A stretch of 30,276 nt of DNA from an uncultured Bacilli bacterium (GTDB taxonomy: Bacteria; Bacillota_I; Bacilli_A; RFN20; CAG-288), in NCBI GenBank assembly GCA_934725685.1, contig CAKVBX010000018.1, positions 1-30,276 of the forward strand. Reading direction: 5' to 3'. A program made the position numbers and the translations under genes. The notes beneath the pieces are model-generated. The model had not been told where the DNA came from and did not search any database. It saw nothing but the letters and a program-made list of their open reading frames with translations. The first letter of the stretch is position 1. Every line of letters begins with the position of its first letter. This document shows, one piece after another, positions 1-8,942 of this stretch.

Positions 1-2
1 AG

Positions 3-602
3 GTCTTTCTTGTGGTCGACGACATCCAGTCAGACATAGTCTTTTCCGGAAAGGTGTGGATTGACGAGACATACTTCCCCGGATGGAAGTCGGAATCCGT
101 CACCAAAAACGGCAGGCTGCTCAGTGGACTGTCGAGAAATCAGTTCTGCGTATGCTCTGCAACAGACGGAAAGCGATGCATGCTGTATCTCTACGGCGTA
201 GGAAGACCAAGCTCCGCTAAGGCGTTGAGGGCATATAGCAGCGTCATCGCTCGCGGATCGATGGTCGTCCATGACGGAGACGATTCGAATAAGGCATTGG
301 TGGAAAGCCTTGGCCTTAAAGAAGAGACTTCCACAGCAACGGAGACGAAAGGAATCGCAGATGATAAAAATCCCATGGAACCGATCAATGAGGTCCGTCG
401 TTTTCTGGCGGGTTTCATCGGGCCACACAACGGCTTCTCAAGGGAAGAACTCCGGGGATGGCTCAATCTTTTCCGCTTCTACTGGAACACTTACGGAAGT
501 GCGTTCGAAAACGCTCAGGCATTCATCGAATCGGCAGTGAAAAAGCGCACTAAATTGCGCTATCGTGACTGGAAGAATCCTGAAAATGTCGATAAAGACT
601 GA
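3..602 (+). CDS. IS1595-type (ISXO2-like) transposase, C-terminal part, cut by window start
   Basis: The frame is open to the first base, so the N-terminal part, where this family usually has a zinc ribbon, lies outside the window. A GTG at 12 is only an internal codon candidate. The visible 200 or so residues carry the IS1595-type catalytic core: GKVWIDETYF with the first acidic residue, VHDGDDSNKAL with the second, and then MEPINEVRRFLAGF followed by LNLFRFYWN, which resembles the INxxHxxLKxFL...F motif of the family's C-terminal catalytic region. The family performs DDE-type cut-and-paste or replicative transposition of its own element. No inverted repeat or target duplication of the expected IS1595 kind was recognised downstream, so this could be an intact element whose end I cannot identify or a relic. 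The family call is fairly sure; its activity is unknown. Confidence 0.75.
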   Translation, partial: VFLVVDDIQSDIVFSGKVWIDETYFPGWKSESVTKNGRLLSGLSRNQFCVCSATDGKRCMLYLYGVGRPSSAKALRAYSSVIARGSMVVHDGDDSNKALVESLGLKEETSTATETKGIADDKNPMEPINEVRRFLAGFIGPHNGFSREELRGWLNLFRFYWNTYGSAFENAQAFIESAVKKRTKLRYRDWKNPENVDKD

Positions 603-851
603 CTTTTTCATCCCTCACGTGCACTAGAGAGTTTTTGCGAATTATTTCACAGTCTTTCTTCCCGACTGATCCGGCGCATCTCTGTGACGACAAAGCACAA
701 GGTAATTCACCATTTACTTTCCGTCGCGTTACACAAATATTTTGCCTATTCTGAAAACTGATATCTTACGAAAGTGTTGGTACCAACACTTTCGTAAGAT
801 ATCAGTAAATATATAAGCCACGGGATGTGAATATTATCAGAACGGAAAACG
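603..851. other. Spacer between transposase and the end of the long minus-strand operon
   Basis: These 249 bases separate two convergent genes. Apart from the perfect palindrome at 757-806, no coding sequence, tRNA or promoter stands out. The likely IS right end must lie here or be lost, but no repeat identifies it. Confidence 0.5.
757..806. repeat. Perfect 50-bp palindrome, two abutting 25-bp arms
   Basis: Bases 757-781 are the exact reverse complement of 782-806, with the centre at GGT|ACC and no spacer. The symmetry stops immediately outside, with A on both sides. It lies between the convergent transposase and the last gene of the minus-strand operon, about 45 bases past that gene. It could be a bidirectional terminator, although only four T follow it in the minus direction and none in the plus direction. 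It could also be two abutted terminal repeats of a mobile element or a protein-binding site. The symmetry is seen directly; the role is open. Confidence 0.9.
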
Positions 852-1475
852 TCAGATATAGATCTTATTGCTCATGATTCTAAGCTTGCACCCTCTGGCA
901 AGATTCGGATTATAAAGCCAGGTGATACATTCCTGAATCACTTTTTTGAGAAGATGAATGGACGAATTGATATCCTCAGCAGTCAGAGGTTCCTTTTCCT
1001 TTTTCTTCTCATCGGTATAGATATCCAGATGAATTCCATTCCGGACAATACGGATAAAATGAAGTTCGTTTTTATCGAGGGAGGAAAAAATGCCGACTTC
1101 TTCTGCCTTCGTGATCAGTTCATAGAAGGATAAAGATGCATTCTCCGTGTTCTCCTCTTTGAAAAGGACCGGACAGGAAGAAAGATAGGGGCACTTCCTA
1201 AAATCGCAGTAACGGATGTTCTTATTGTGGAATGTGGCACGGAGTACCGTCTCGATGACGGATGCCAAAGACTCCATATAAAGAACAAGATAGGAAGCGG
1301 AAAGTTCCTCATTCATTTCCCACCTGGAATAATTGTATCCGAGATACTCCAAAAGCCGGATACGCTGATAGACGGCATGAAGCCATTCCTGGTGCGGATC
1401 GATCCTTGATAAGGATAGTGCTTCATCCATACTCTTATCGTCTTTGAGTAAATTATCCGGTAATCGTTCTTTCAT
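852..1475 (-). CDS. Unknown helical protein with HEPN-like RN-x-x-H motif and a Cys cluster
   Basis: This 207-residue protein has no family I can name with certainty. It looks soluble and mostly helical. FIRIVRNGIHLDIY (about 140-153) resembles the R-x(4-6)-H signature region of HEPN nuclease-like domains (R142 to H149, or R145 to H149). A cysteine cluster, C90-x4-C95-x5-C101 (CDFRKCPYLSSC), may bind a metal. The ATG at 1475 directly follows the uvrB stop TAA with no gap, so translation is probably coupled, and this is the last gene of the long operon. HEPN proteins are often RNases in toxin or defence systems, but no antitoxin-like partner sits beside it. The HEPN assignment is inference. 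An ordinary housekeeping companion of uvrB is equally possible. Confidence 0.7.
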   Translation of the reverse strand: MKERLPDNLLKDDKSMDEALSLSRIDPHQEWLHAVYQRIRLLEYLGYNYSRWEMNEELSASYLVLYMESLASVIETVLRATFHNKNIRYCDFRKCPYLSSCPVLFKEENTENASLSFYELITKAEEVGIFSSLDKNELHFIRIVRNGIHLDIYTDEKKKEKEPLTAEDINSSIHLLKKVIQECITWLYNPNLARGCKLRIMSNKIYI

Positions 1476-3455
1476 TTATAGCTGTGCCTTCAGTTCGAGA
1501 ATCTCGTCACGAAGTCTTGCTGCCTCCTCAAAGTCGAGAGACTTGGCCGCTTTTTTCATCTCATTGGTGAGATTCTTCACCATGAGTTCAATTTGTTTTC
1601 TCGTCATCTTTCCGGTATCATTGTTCGCCTTCTTCTTATCATCGATCATATGGATTGGTTCCTGAATCGGCTTGATGATTGTCTTCGGTGTGATGCCGTG
1701 ATCGGCATTATACTTTTCCTGAATCGTCCTTCTTCTCTTTGTCTCCTTGATTGTCTTATCCATCGCATCCGAGATGCGGTCTGCATACATGATGACCTTA
1801 CCGCCAGCATTGCGGGCAGCACGCCCGGCAATCTGAGTAAGAGACCGCTCCGAACGGAGAAAACCTTCTCTATCGGCATCCAGAATGGCAATCAGGGAAA
1901 CCTCAGGAATATCGAGCCCTTCTCTTAAAAGATTGATGCCGACAAGGACATCATAAATCCCTTTTCTCAGCTTATAGATGATCTCGGTCCGTTGCAGTGT
2001 GAGAATCTCATGCTGCAGATAGGCGACCTTCAGGTCATGGGACTTAAAAAAATCAGTCAAGTTCTCCGCATCCTTGACCGTCAGCGTGACCACCATCACT
2101 CTTTCGTGTTTCTCGATACGTTCCTTGATTTCCTTGAGAAGATCATAGACTGGATTGTTCTCATTGCTCCTGACTTCAATGACCGGATCGAGAAGTCCGG
2201 TCGGACGGATGATCTGTTCCACCGGCAGATTTCCACATTCCTTCAGTTCATAATCACCCGGTGTTGCCGAAGTACAGATGACATTGGTGATTTTCTTTTC
2301 GAACTCATCGAACATCAGAGGACGGTTATCCAATGCGGAGGGAAGACGGAAGCCGTATTCGACCAAGGTCTCTTTTCTCGCGCGATCGCCGTGATACATG
2401 CCTCCAATCTGCGGAATCGTGACATGGCTTTCATCGATGAACAGAAGAAAATCCTTCGGAAAGTAATCCAAAAGCGTATAAGGAGTCTCCCCCTCTTTTC
2501 TTCCGTCGAAATGACGGGCGTAGTTTTCAATGCCGGAACACATCCCGAATTCCGTCAGGGCATCGATATCGTGCTCCGTCCTCGTCTTGAGCCGCTCACT
2601 CTCCAGATACTTTCCGTTGTCGTCAAAGAACTTCAGCCGCTGAGAAAGTTCCTCCCTTATTGTCTTCACGGCCCGCTCGATCCTGATGGTGGAAGAAGCA
2701 TGTTCATGGGCTGGGAAGAACGGGAAGTAATCAAAGGTGTGAAGCAGTTCTCCCGTGGTCGGACGGATCTGATCGATTTCTGCAATCTCATCGAAATCGG
2801 AGAGAACACGGATGAAGAAGTCGTCGCCGTTCGGCGGATAGATTTCCATGACATCACCCCGGATGCGGAACGTACCGGGCTCCAAAGACATATCGTTTCT
2901 CTGGTATTGGGCCGTGACCAGCTTCTTAGCGATTTCCTTCGGCTGGAACGGTTCCCCGACATGAAGGGTGAAAGCTAAGTCGCGGTATTCGTTCGGATCA
3001 CTGAGGCCGTAAATCGAAGCGACGGAGCAGACGACGATGGTATCCTTCCTCTCAAGAAGGGAGTTGACGGCACTCGCCCGCATCATTTCGATTTCGTCAT
3101 TCATGACGACCTGCTTGTCGATATAGGTATCCGTCTTGGGAAGATAGGCTTCCGGCTGATAGAAGTCGAAATTCGAAATAAAGTATTCGACACGGTTCTT
3201 CGGGAAAAGTTCCTTGAACTCCCCGTAGAGCTGTGCCGCAAGAGTCTTGTTGTGGACAAGCACCATCGTCGTTCTCTGCGCCTTCTGAATGATGTTGGCC
3301 ATCGTAAAAGTCTTTCCGGTACCGGTGGCACCTTTCAAGACCTGCCATTTTCTGTTCTCATTCAGTCCTGTCACCAAGGCATCGATGGCCTGGGGCTGGT
3401 CTCCGGTCGGATGATAGGGAGAAACCAGTTCGAAAGGATGTTCATTATCCGTCAT
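1476..3455 (-). CDS. uvrB: Excinuclease ABC subunit B
   Basis: UvrB is the damage-verifying helicase-like subunit of nucleotide excision repair. It is loaded by UvrA and recruits UvrC for the dual incision. The 659-residue length is typical. Visible marks are Walker A GATGTGKT (42-49), the beta-hairpin region around NFDFYQPEAYLPKTDTYIDK (95-114), the DESH box (341-344), the helicase motif QIAGRAARN in the second motor domain, and a C-terminal UVR motif (about 616-659, FEEAARLRDEI) that contacts UvrC. The ATG overlaps the stop of the preceding protease gene as ATGA, with GGGAGG about ten bases upstream, which points to translational coupling. uvrA, the common neighbour of uvrB, is not in the window. 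Confidence 0.97.
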   Translation of the reverse strand: MTDNEHPFELVSPYHPTGDQPQAIDALVTGLNENRKWQVLKGATGTGKTFTMANIIQKAQRTTMVLVHNKTLAAQLYGEFKELFPKNRVEYFISNFDFYQPEAYLPKTDTYIDKQVVMNDEIEMMRASAVNSLLERKDTIVVCSVASIYGLSDPNEYRDLAFTLHVGEPFQPKEIAKKLVTAQYQRNDMSLEPGTFRIRGDVMEIYPPNGDDFFIRVLSDFDEIAEIDQIRPTTGELLHTFDYFPFFPAHEHASSTIRIERAVKTIREELSQRLKFFDDNGKYLESERLKTRTEHDIDALTEFGMCSGIENYARHFDGRKEGETPYTLLDYFPKDFLLFIDESHVTIPQIGGMYHGDRARKETLVEYGFRLPSALDNRPLMFDEFEKKITNVICTSATPGDYELKECGNLPVEQIIRPTGLLDPVIEVRSNENNPVYDLLKEIKERIEKHERVMVVTLTVKDAENLTDFFKSHDLKVAYLQHEILTLQRTEIIYKLRKGIYDVLVGINLLREGLDIPEVSLIAILDADREGFLRSERSLTQIAGRAARNAGGKVIMYADRISDAMDKTIKETKRRRTIQEKYNADHGITPKTIIKPIQEPIHMIDDKKKANNDTGKMTRKQIELMVKNLTNEMKKAAKSLDFEEAARLRDEILELKAQL

Positions 3456-4951
3456 TGCTCAGTCCCTCCCGAAAACGAAGTCAGGGCATCATAGCCTTCG
3501 AGATATGCGTCGTAGCATTCCTTCACGAAACGGTCATTAAGTCTCTTATTCACGCTCCCGTCCTCATCGAACGCCTTGAGGAAAGAGTCATCCTGATACC
3601 GCTCTGCCGTTTTATCGGCATAGTCTTTCACGGCATCGACAAAATGATAGGAAGCCGAATAGGTCTCCGGATAAAGAGACGGATAAAGATAGGAGAGTGC
3701 ACGGAGGAAGAAATTCTGGCCGTAATCCGAGATTCCGAGGGTCCCCGTATAATCTGCCACCATAGAAAGGAACGTATAGTCCCTCTGATAAGGGACATCC
3801 GGAAGAATGCCTTTCTTATGGATGCAAAGCACATTGTCGCTGTCTTTTCCTTCGTCGTACATCGTTTCGTTTTCCCGCTCCTGTCCGTAGACATAGGCAT
3901 AGGTATAACGGATGACCGACTTATCGGAAAAATACTTGAAGCTCTGGGCGATTCCTTTTCCGTAGGACTTGAATCCATAGACGGTGCAATCGGTCCCAGC
4001 CCGCATCGCCAAGGTAAAACTTTCCGATGCACTGGCGGAATCGGCATCGAGGATGATGCCATAATGAGAGAATGAATAGGTCGGATTCTCCTCCTGATAG
4101 CAGGAGGATACCTTCTTCCCTTTCTTATCCATCATCGTATCGATCATGGTCCCTTTCTTCACAAAGAGCTTAGCCATGCTCTCCGCCTGAGAGACATAGC
4201 CGCCTCCGTTTCCGCGGAGATCGAGAACAAGGCGGTCCGTCTTGTCCTTGTATTCTTCCAAAGTGCCAATGAGGGCAGAGACCGGGTCGCCGAGGAATGT
4301 GTTCACTTTCACCGTCAAAGTATTTCCGTTCTCTGCTGTGGGAGTGGAAAGAACCCGGACAAGACGCTCCGAATACTCCCCTTTTTTCAGAGAGAGACGG
4401 AACCCTGTCTCTCCTCTTTTCACAGAAAAACGATAGACCATATCCGCAGATTTCTTTTCACTGAGATAGTCTTTGATTTCCGAGACGGAATGAGAAGCAA
4501 AATCATAGTCTTCTTCCTCGCCTCTTTTCACCGCGGTAAGAACATCGCCAATCTTCAGATTGCTCTTATCCGCTGGGGAGAAAGGATGGATTTCACTGAT
4601 ATAGAGTCCGCCGTCATAACTGTGGGAGGAAAAGCCGAAACCTTTTCCGTCGACCGAAAGGCCCTGGGCCTCCTGGCTGTCGGTATAGAAGGTATAGGGA
4701 TCTCCCTGATTATCGGAGACAGAGGAAATGAGGCCTTTCATGGCCAAAGAGGAAAACTCTGTCTCTTCGTTTCCGAAGAGCCACTCCTCTTTCAGAAGGC
4801 GGTATCCTTCGATAAGTTTTTTCTCTTCCAGCGTCAGTCCCATCGTCTTAGAAAAGACGAGATATCCTGTTCCGGTCCCGATGCCGACACCGAAAAGCAG
4901 GGATAAGGAAACGATGAGTGCCGTTTTATTCTGTCTCTTTTTTTCTCCCAT
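3452..4951 (-). CDS. Membrane-anchored S41 (carboxy-terminal processing) protease
   Basis: This is a 499-residue CtpA/CtpB-type serine protease. An N-terminal membrane segment (about 11-33) anchors it with the catalytic part outside. A PDZ-like region follows (about 103-140, GFGFSSH...GGLYISEI...LKIGDVL), then the S41 core with LVLDLRGNGGGYV (241-253), DSASASE (304-310) and SYGKG (329-333). Ser307, Lys332 and Gln336 fit the Ser/Lys/Gln catalytic arrangement of the family. Such enzymes trim or degrade extracytoplasmic proteins, and some signal in sporulation; the substrate here is unknown. The start has a strong AGGAGGG five bases upstream. The gene lies 16 bases after the MFS gene and overlaps uvrB by four bases. 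About 150 residues follow the catalytic core and have no recognised domain. Confidence 0.9.
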   Translation of the reverse strand: MGEKKRQNKTALIVSLSLLFGVGIGTGTGYLVFSKTMGLTLEEKKLIEGYRLLKEEWLFGNEETEFSSLAMKGLISSVSDNQGDPYTFYTDSQEAQGLSVDGKGFGFSSHSYDGGLYISEIHPFSPADKSNLKIGDVLTAVKRGEEEDYDFASHSVSEIKDYLSEKKSADMVYRFSVKRGETGFRLSLKKGEYSERLVRVLSTPTAENGNTLTVKVNTFLGDPVSALIGTLEEYKDKTDRLVLDLRGNGGGYVSQAESMAKLFVKKGTMIDTMMDKKGKKVSSCYQEENPTYSFSHYGIILDADSASASESFTLAMRAGTDCTVYGFKSYGKGIAQSFKYFSDKSVIRYTYAYVYGQERENETMYDEGKDSDNVLCIHKKGILPDVPYQRDYTFLSMVADYTGTLGISDYGQNFFLRALSYLYPSLYPETYSASYHFVDAVKDYADKTAERYQDDSFLKAFDEDGSVNKRLNDRFVKECYDAYLEGYDALTSFSGGTEQ

Positions 4952-4967
4952 AGAAACCCTCCTATGT

Positions 4968-6206
4968 TCAGATTATCTGATATTCCGCCTTCTCTTCTTC
5001 CGTAAGACCTTTGTCACGCTTTAAAAGCATGCCATTGGAGATTTCATGAACGACAGTCATCAGCAACGCAATGAAGAGAACGACATACGGAAGCAGAGAG
5101 AACCTGTTTCCGAGATGTTTTGCCACAAGACCGAAGAGCGGAGAAAGCGTGATGTTTCCGCAATAGGCGATTGCCATCTGCATTCCCATCGCCTTCTGGG
5201 ATACCGCCTTCGAAAAGCGGTACGGAGTCAGTCGGATGATGGCAGGATAAATCGGGGCACAGCCCATACCGCTGAGTGCGATGCCGACCATAGCAGGATA
5301 AAGGCCCAAAGGAAGAACCATAAGCAATAATCCGAGGACCAGAATAGTCTCTCCGCCCCGAATCATCCACTTCTCCTTCACCTTCAAAGACAAAGGTCCG
5401 GAAAGGAATCTTCCCGCCGTGATACCGATATAGAAAAGGGAAGTGAGACTTGCCGCCTGCTTTGAATCGACCTGATACGTATAATAGAAATAATTCCCGC
5501 TCCAAAGACCGGTTGTGGTCTCCAAGGCACAGTAGCAGAAGAAACCGGTGATAGCAAGATAGAAGACCGGGTTTCTAAAAAGGCTCCGCTTTTCGACATT
5601 CCGATATTCTTTCTGTTCCTCTTCCTTTTTCAAATTTCCCTGCTCCACCTTTTTCCATAATGGCATGGAAACAAAGGAGAGCAATGCGATGGATAGCTGA
5701 ATCATGCAGATGGTGAAGACGCCTTTGTTCCAACCGCTGGATTGATTGGAAGTATCGATGAAGGCGGAGATGATAAGCGGTGAAAGCGAAGCACCGACAC
5801 CCCAGGAGCAGTGAAGCCAGTTCATATGAAGCGCTTTGTAGTGAAGAGCGACATAATTGTTGAGGGCGGAGTCGATGGCACCGGCACCGAGTCCCAAAGG
5901 AACCGCTGCGAGATAGAAGCACCAAATATAGGGCGCTTTCACCAAACAGAAGAAGAACAGACCGAGAGCTGTCAGAAGAATGGAACAGGATACAACGACC
6001 TTGGTCGAGAATTTCGAAATGAGCTTTTCGGAAAAGAAGGAAGAGAAAATCGTTCCACCGGAAACGACAAGCCCGATATAGCCGGCCTGATCAGGAGAGA
6101 TGGATAGATTCTCCGCAATCGCAGGAAAAGAACTTCCTAACATCGAATCAGGAAGTCCTAACGAAATGAAAATCAGATAAATCAGCAGCAGAAGCAATAC
6201 GGACAT
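4968..6206 (-). CDS. Major facilitator superfamily transporter, FHS (FucP)-like
   Basis: This 412-residue protein has about twelve hydrophobic segments, starting at its first residues (LLLLLIYLIFISLGLPDSML). The stretch PLGLGAGAIDSALNNYVA followed by HYKALHMNWLHCSWGVGAS resembles the fucose:H+ symporter-like branch of the MFS, whose members move sugars or other small molecules by proton coupling. The substrate cannot be read from the sequence. The start ATG lies eight bases after the pmbA stop and has no clear Shine-Dalgarno site, so translation is probably re-initiated from pmbA. No later ATG would keep the first membrane segment. No sugar-metabolism genes stand beside it in the operon, so a transported sugar is only a family-level guess. 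Confidence 0.85.
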   Translation of the reverse strand: MSVLLLLLIYLIFISLGLPDSMLGSSFPAIAENLSISPDQAGYIGLVVSGGTIFSSFFSEKLISKFSTKVVVSCSILLTALGLFFFCLVKAPYIWCFYLAAVPLGLGAGAIDSALNNYVALHYKALHMNWLHCSWGVGASLSPLIISAFIDTSNQSSGWNKGVFTICMIQLSIALLSFVSMPLWKKVEQGNLKKEEEQKEYRNVEKRSLFRNPVFYLAITGFFCYCALETTTGLWSGNYFYYTYQVDSKQAASLTSLFYIGITAGRFLSGPLSLKVKEKWMIRGGETILVLGLLLMVLPLGLYPAMVGIALSGMGCAPIYPAIIRLTPYRFSKAVSQKAMGMQMAIAYCGNITLSPLFGLVAKHLGNRFSLLPYVVLFIALLMTVVHEISNGMLLKRDKGLTEEEKAEYQII

Positions 6207-6214
6207 AAGAAAAA

Positions 6215-7540
6215 TTATTGACCGGAAATAGCAAGGCTCTTGAACAGGATGGAAGGAGTGATCATGCCGGAGGTGAATCTGGAATCGCTGGCGAGGTCGA
6301 CGACGTGTTCGAAAAGATCCTGCAGATTGCCGGCGCAGACAATCATGCTGACTGCCTTATCCTTCTTTCCGTCCTTGATCAGATATCCTTGGCAAGGAAG
6401 GGAGAAGTCAAGTGTCTGAGAATTGATGCCGGAATTCAGACCGCTGATGTTGTCGATATAAATACCATTTCCCATCTCTTCAAAGAGTTCCTCTTTTGTC
6501 TTTTTGCCTTCCTTGACGGTGAGGCAGCCCGGAACGGCATTTCCGCCGCCGCAGGCACAGCCATTGGATTTGCGGTTTTCCTGATTTGCCGTCTCTAAAG
6601 AATAGCAATAGGTCTGAAGGACACCTCTCTTGATCAAGGTGAAATCCTGAGCCGGATACCCATCGGAATCACATTTCATCGCAGCGGGAGTGTTCTTATG
6701 CGGCGTATGAAGAATCGTGAGTTTCTTGGACATGATTTCTTCCCCCACCTTTCCTTCGAAGACGGAAAGGTGCTTTTCGACGGACTTTGCGTTGAAGTGG
6801 CCTTTTAGGAAAGAGAAAAGATCTGCAACACAGCTCGGTGAAAGGACGGCTTTATACTTCTTGGAAGCACAGGGACCCGTTTTAAAGAAATCGATAACCC
6901 CATGAAGGAGATCGGAGAGTTTCTTTTCCCCTTCCTTCATCAGGTCCTCCAGAGAAAGGAAGGAATAGAACCCGATGGAAGAGGAACGCGGCTCTTTGCT
7001 TTCATCCTCGCAGACAAGTTCGACGGAACCGACATAATAACTGCTCTTCTGAGAAAATTTCAGGCCGAGAGAGTTGCGCTTCATCATCTCCGATTCCACC
7101 ATGGAAAGACCGACGGTGACCTGCGTCACTCTCTTATCCAAGTCCTGGATTTTCTTAGAAAATGCGATAGCCGCCTCACGGAGTTCCTTCAGGGTCGACT
7201 TCTTCATTTCGATGTCTTCCCCCTCGATTTTGCGGTATCTCAAACCGCCGGCAAAGAAATTCTCCGCCTTGTCCTCTTTTCCGAACTTCGAGGCTTCCAG
7301 AACCTTTTCTGCCATGATTTCCGGAGTCTTGGCATCAATGGCATCGGTGGAGAAACCACCGATCTTTCCATCGTGAAGTCCGCGTGCACCGATTTCCTGT
7401 GTGGAACCGATCTGCTGCGTCTCCACCTCTCCGTTGAAGACTTCGACGGAAGTCTCCGTCGTCCTACCAAACCCGATGGAATAGGGAGCGATTCCCCGCT
7501 TTTCCGCTTCCTCAAAATATTTGTTGAAATTGAATCTCAT
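6215..7540 (-). CDS. pmbA: PmbA/TldE, partner subunit of the TldD metalloprotease
   Basis: This is the TldE/PmbA member of the TldD/PmbA pair. It forms a heterodimer with TldD and lacks the metal-binding HExxxH motif, which is absent here as expected. Family features are the N-terminal SVEVFNGEVETQQIGS, ARGLHDGKIGGFSTD, and the C-terminal IYIDNISGLNSGINSQTLDFSLPCQGYLI region. I place the start at the ATG at 7540 (MRFNFNKYF, 441 residues). An in-frame ATG at 7561 would put the perfect GGAGGT at 7551-7556 inside the coding region, whereas from 7540 this site sits ten bases upstream. The TldD stop lies one base before this ATG, so the two are co-translated. The known E. coli pair matures microcin B17 and degrades CcdA. 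Confidence 0.93.
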   Translation of the reverse strand: MRFNFNKYFEEAEKRGIAPYSIGFGRTTETSVEVFNGEVETQQIGSTQEIGARGLHDGKIGGFSTDAIDAKTPEIMAEKVLEASKFGKEDKAENFFAGGLRYRKIEGEDIEMKKSTLKELREAAIAFSKKIQDLDKRVTQVTVGLSMVESEMMKRNSLGLKFSQKSSYYVGSVELVCEDESKEPRSSSIGFYSFLSLEDLMKEGEKKLSDLLHGVIDFFKTGPCASKKYKAVLSPSCVADLFSFLKGHFNAKSVEKHLSVFEGKVGEEIMSKKLTILHTPHKNTPAAMKCDSDGYPAQDFTLIKRGVLQTYCYSLETANQENRKSNGCACGGGNAVPGCLTVKEGKKTKEELFEEMGNGIYIDNISGLNSGINSQTLDFSLPCQGYLIKDGKKDKAVSMIVCAGNLQDLFEHVVDLASDSRFTSGMITPSILFKSLAISGQ

Positions 7541-7541
7541 A

Positions 7542-8942
7542 TCAGTTGTTACCTCCTGCACCGCCGACTAACATCGAAGAGATGAGAAGTGTCGGCTGAC
7601 CGACTTCGACATAACAGCTTCCGGAAGCGGCTCCGCAGACGCCCGGCGCTCTGGACAAATCGTTTCCGACCATGGTGATGCGCTTAAGAATCTCATATCC
7701 ATATCCAATGAGAGAAACCGGCTTGATCATATGGCCGATTTTGCCATCCTTGATAACGTAGGCGATATCCGAAGTGAAGATGAACTGATCGGTAGAAGGA
7801 TCGACCTGTCCGCCCGTGAATCCTTTGCAATAGATTCCGTTCTTGACAGAGGCGATGATTTCTTCCGGAGTGGAAGTGCCGTTATCGATATACGTATTGG
7901 TCATACGGGTCGTCGGAAGATAACGGTAGCTTTCCCTGCGGCAGCTTCCGGTCGGATTCATGCCGTTTCCGATTCTTCTTCCGGTATAGCGATCAAGCAT
8001 GTAATTAACCAAGACGCCGTCTTTAATGAGGACATTCTTCGTCGGCAGGATACCTTCGTCATCCACAGACTCGCTTCCCCATCCGTTTTCGATTGTGCCA
8101 TCATCGATGGCCGTGACGACATCGGAAGCGATTTTCTCGCCAAGTTTTCCGGCAAAAGGAGAGGTTCCTCTTGAAATGGCGGATCCTTCCAGAGGATGTC
8201 CGCAGGCCTCATGGAAAAGGACGCCGCCGAAGTAATTTCCTAAAACGATCGGCATCTCTCCGGAAGGGCCTTCCGGTGCATCGAGAAGCATGAGTGCCTC
8301 TTCGGCCGTTTGCTTCGCTTTGGCCTTGAAATCCATATCCTCGAGAAGTTCGAGTCCGACACTGAGACCGGGTCCGTAAGCGCTCTGCTGGAACTGACTG
8401 CCGTCCTTGGCGACAGTGACAAGGAACAATCTCGTCCTGGTTCTGTCATCCTGGAAGATAAAGCCGTCGGAATTATAGATTTCAACGTGTTCATCCTCTT
8501 CCCGGAGGGAAATCACGACATTCTGGATTTTGTCCGAAACGCCATAGGCCGCATTCTCGGCCTCTTCCATATAAGCAAGTTTTTTCTCTGTGGTCCAGGC
8601 AGAATGGGGAATGCGGATAGGATTGACCTGTTTGCACTTCCTTTCCTTCAGAGCAGTGACGGTGAGAATTCTTTCTCCGTCAAAGCCAAGCGATAAGGAG
8701 GTCGCTAAGGCAATAAGGGATTTTGCAGAAAGATCGGAAGTATAGCCATAGACAGATTCCTTTCCTTTCAGAAGGCGGATTCCGATACCGCAGATTCTTC
8801 CGGAATTGACGGAATAAACCTTGTGATATTGTCTGACATAAGAGTTTTCTTCACAGTTTTGATAATAGATTTCGGCATAGTCGGCGCCGGTGGCAAGACC
8901 GGCATTCAGAATTTCGATAGCATTCTTTTTGGTTAATTTCAT
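7542..8942 (-). CDS. tldD: TldD metalloprotease
   Basis: This is the catalytic subunit of the TldD/PmbA protease, 466 residues and full length. The zinc-binding motif HEACGH (244-249) sits in the expected context GGVLFHEACGHPLEGSAI. The C-terminal block PGVCGAASGSCYVEVGQP carries cysteines typical of the family. The complex forms a chamber that takes in unfolded or modified peptides. In enterobacteria it trims microcin B17 and other peptide products, while its general role in Bacillota is unclear. The ATG overlaps the permease stop by one base (TAATG), with GGAGG about ten bases upstream. The ABC exporter directly upstream in the same coupled series suggests, but does not prove, a link between peptide processing and export. 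Confidence 0.95.
   Translation of the reverse strand: MKLTKKNAIEILNAGLATGADYAEIYYQNCEENSYVRQYHKVYSVNSGRICGIGIRLLKGKESVYGYTSDLSAKSLIALATSLSLGFDGERILTVTALKERKCKQVNPIRIPHSAWTTEKKLAYMEEAENAAYGVSDKIQNVVISLREEDEHVEIYNSDGFIFQDDRTRTRLFLVTVAKDGSQFQQSAYGPGLSVGLELLEDMDFKAKAKQTAEEALMLLDAPEGPSGEMPIVLGNYFGGVLFHEACGHPLEGSAISRGTSPFAGKLGEKIASDVVTAIDDGTIENGWGSESVDDEGILPTKNVLIKDGVLVNYMLDRYTGRRIGNGMNPTGSCRRESYRYLPTTRMTNTYIDNGTSTPEEIIASVKNGIYCKGFTGGQVDPSTDQFIFTSDIAYVIKDGKIGHMIKPVSLIGYGYEILKRITMVGNDLSRAPGVCGAASGSCYVEVGQPTLLISSMLVGGAGGNN
7551..7556 (-). promoter_or_regulatory. Ribosome binding site of pmbA, inside the end of tldD
   Basis: GGAGGT on the minus strand overlaps the last codons of tldD and lies ten bases before the ATG at 7540. 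It decides the pmbA start against the in-frame ATG at 7561. Confidence 0.85.

Noticed and set aside
1992..2978. Long plus-strand reading frame (about 328 codons) opposite uvrB, with similar long frames opposite lysS, mfd, the hydrolase and the zinc-ribbon gene
   Set aside because: The opposite strands carry unmistakable conserved genes. The antisense frames have no recognisable motifs and follow from the codon bias of the real genes.
7541..7561. Upstream ATG start for pmbA
   Set aside because: It places the GGAGGT ribosome binding site inside the coding region; the ATG at 7540 is correctly spaced from it.
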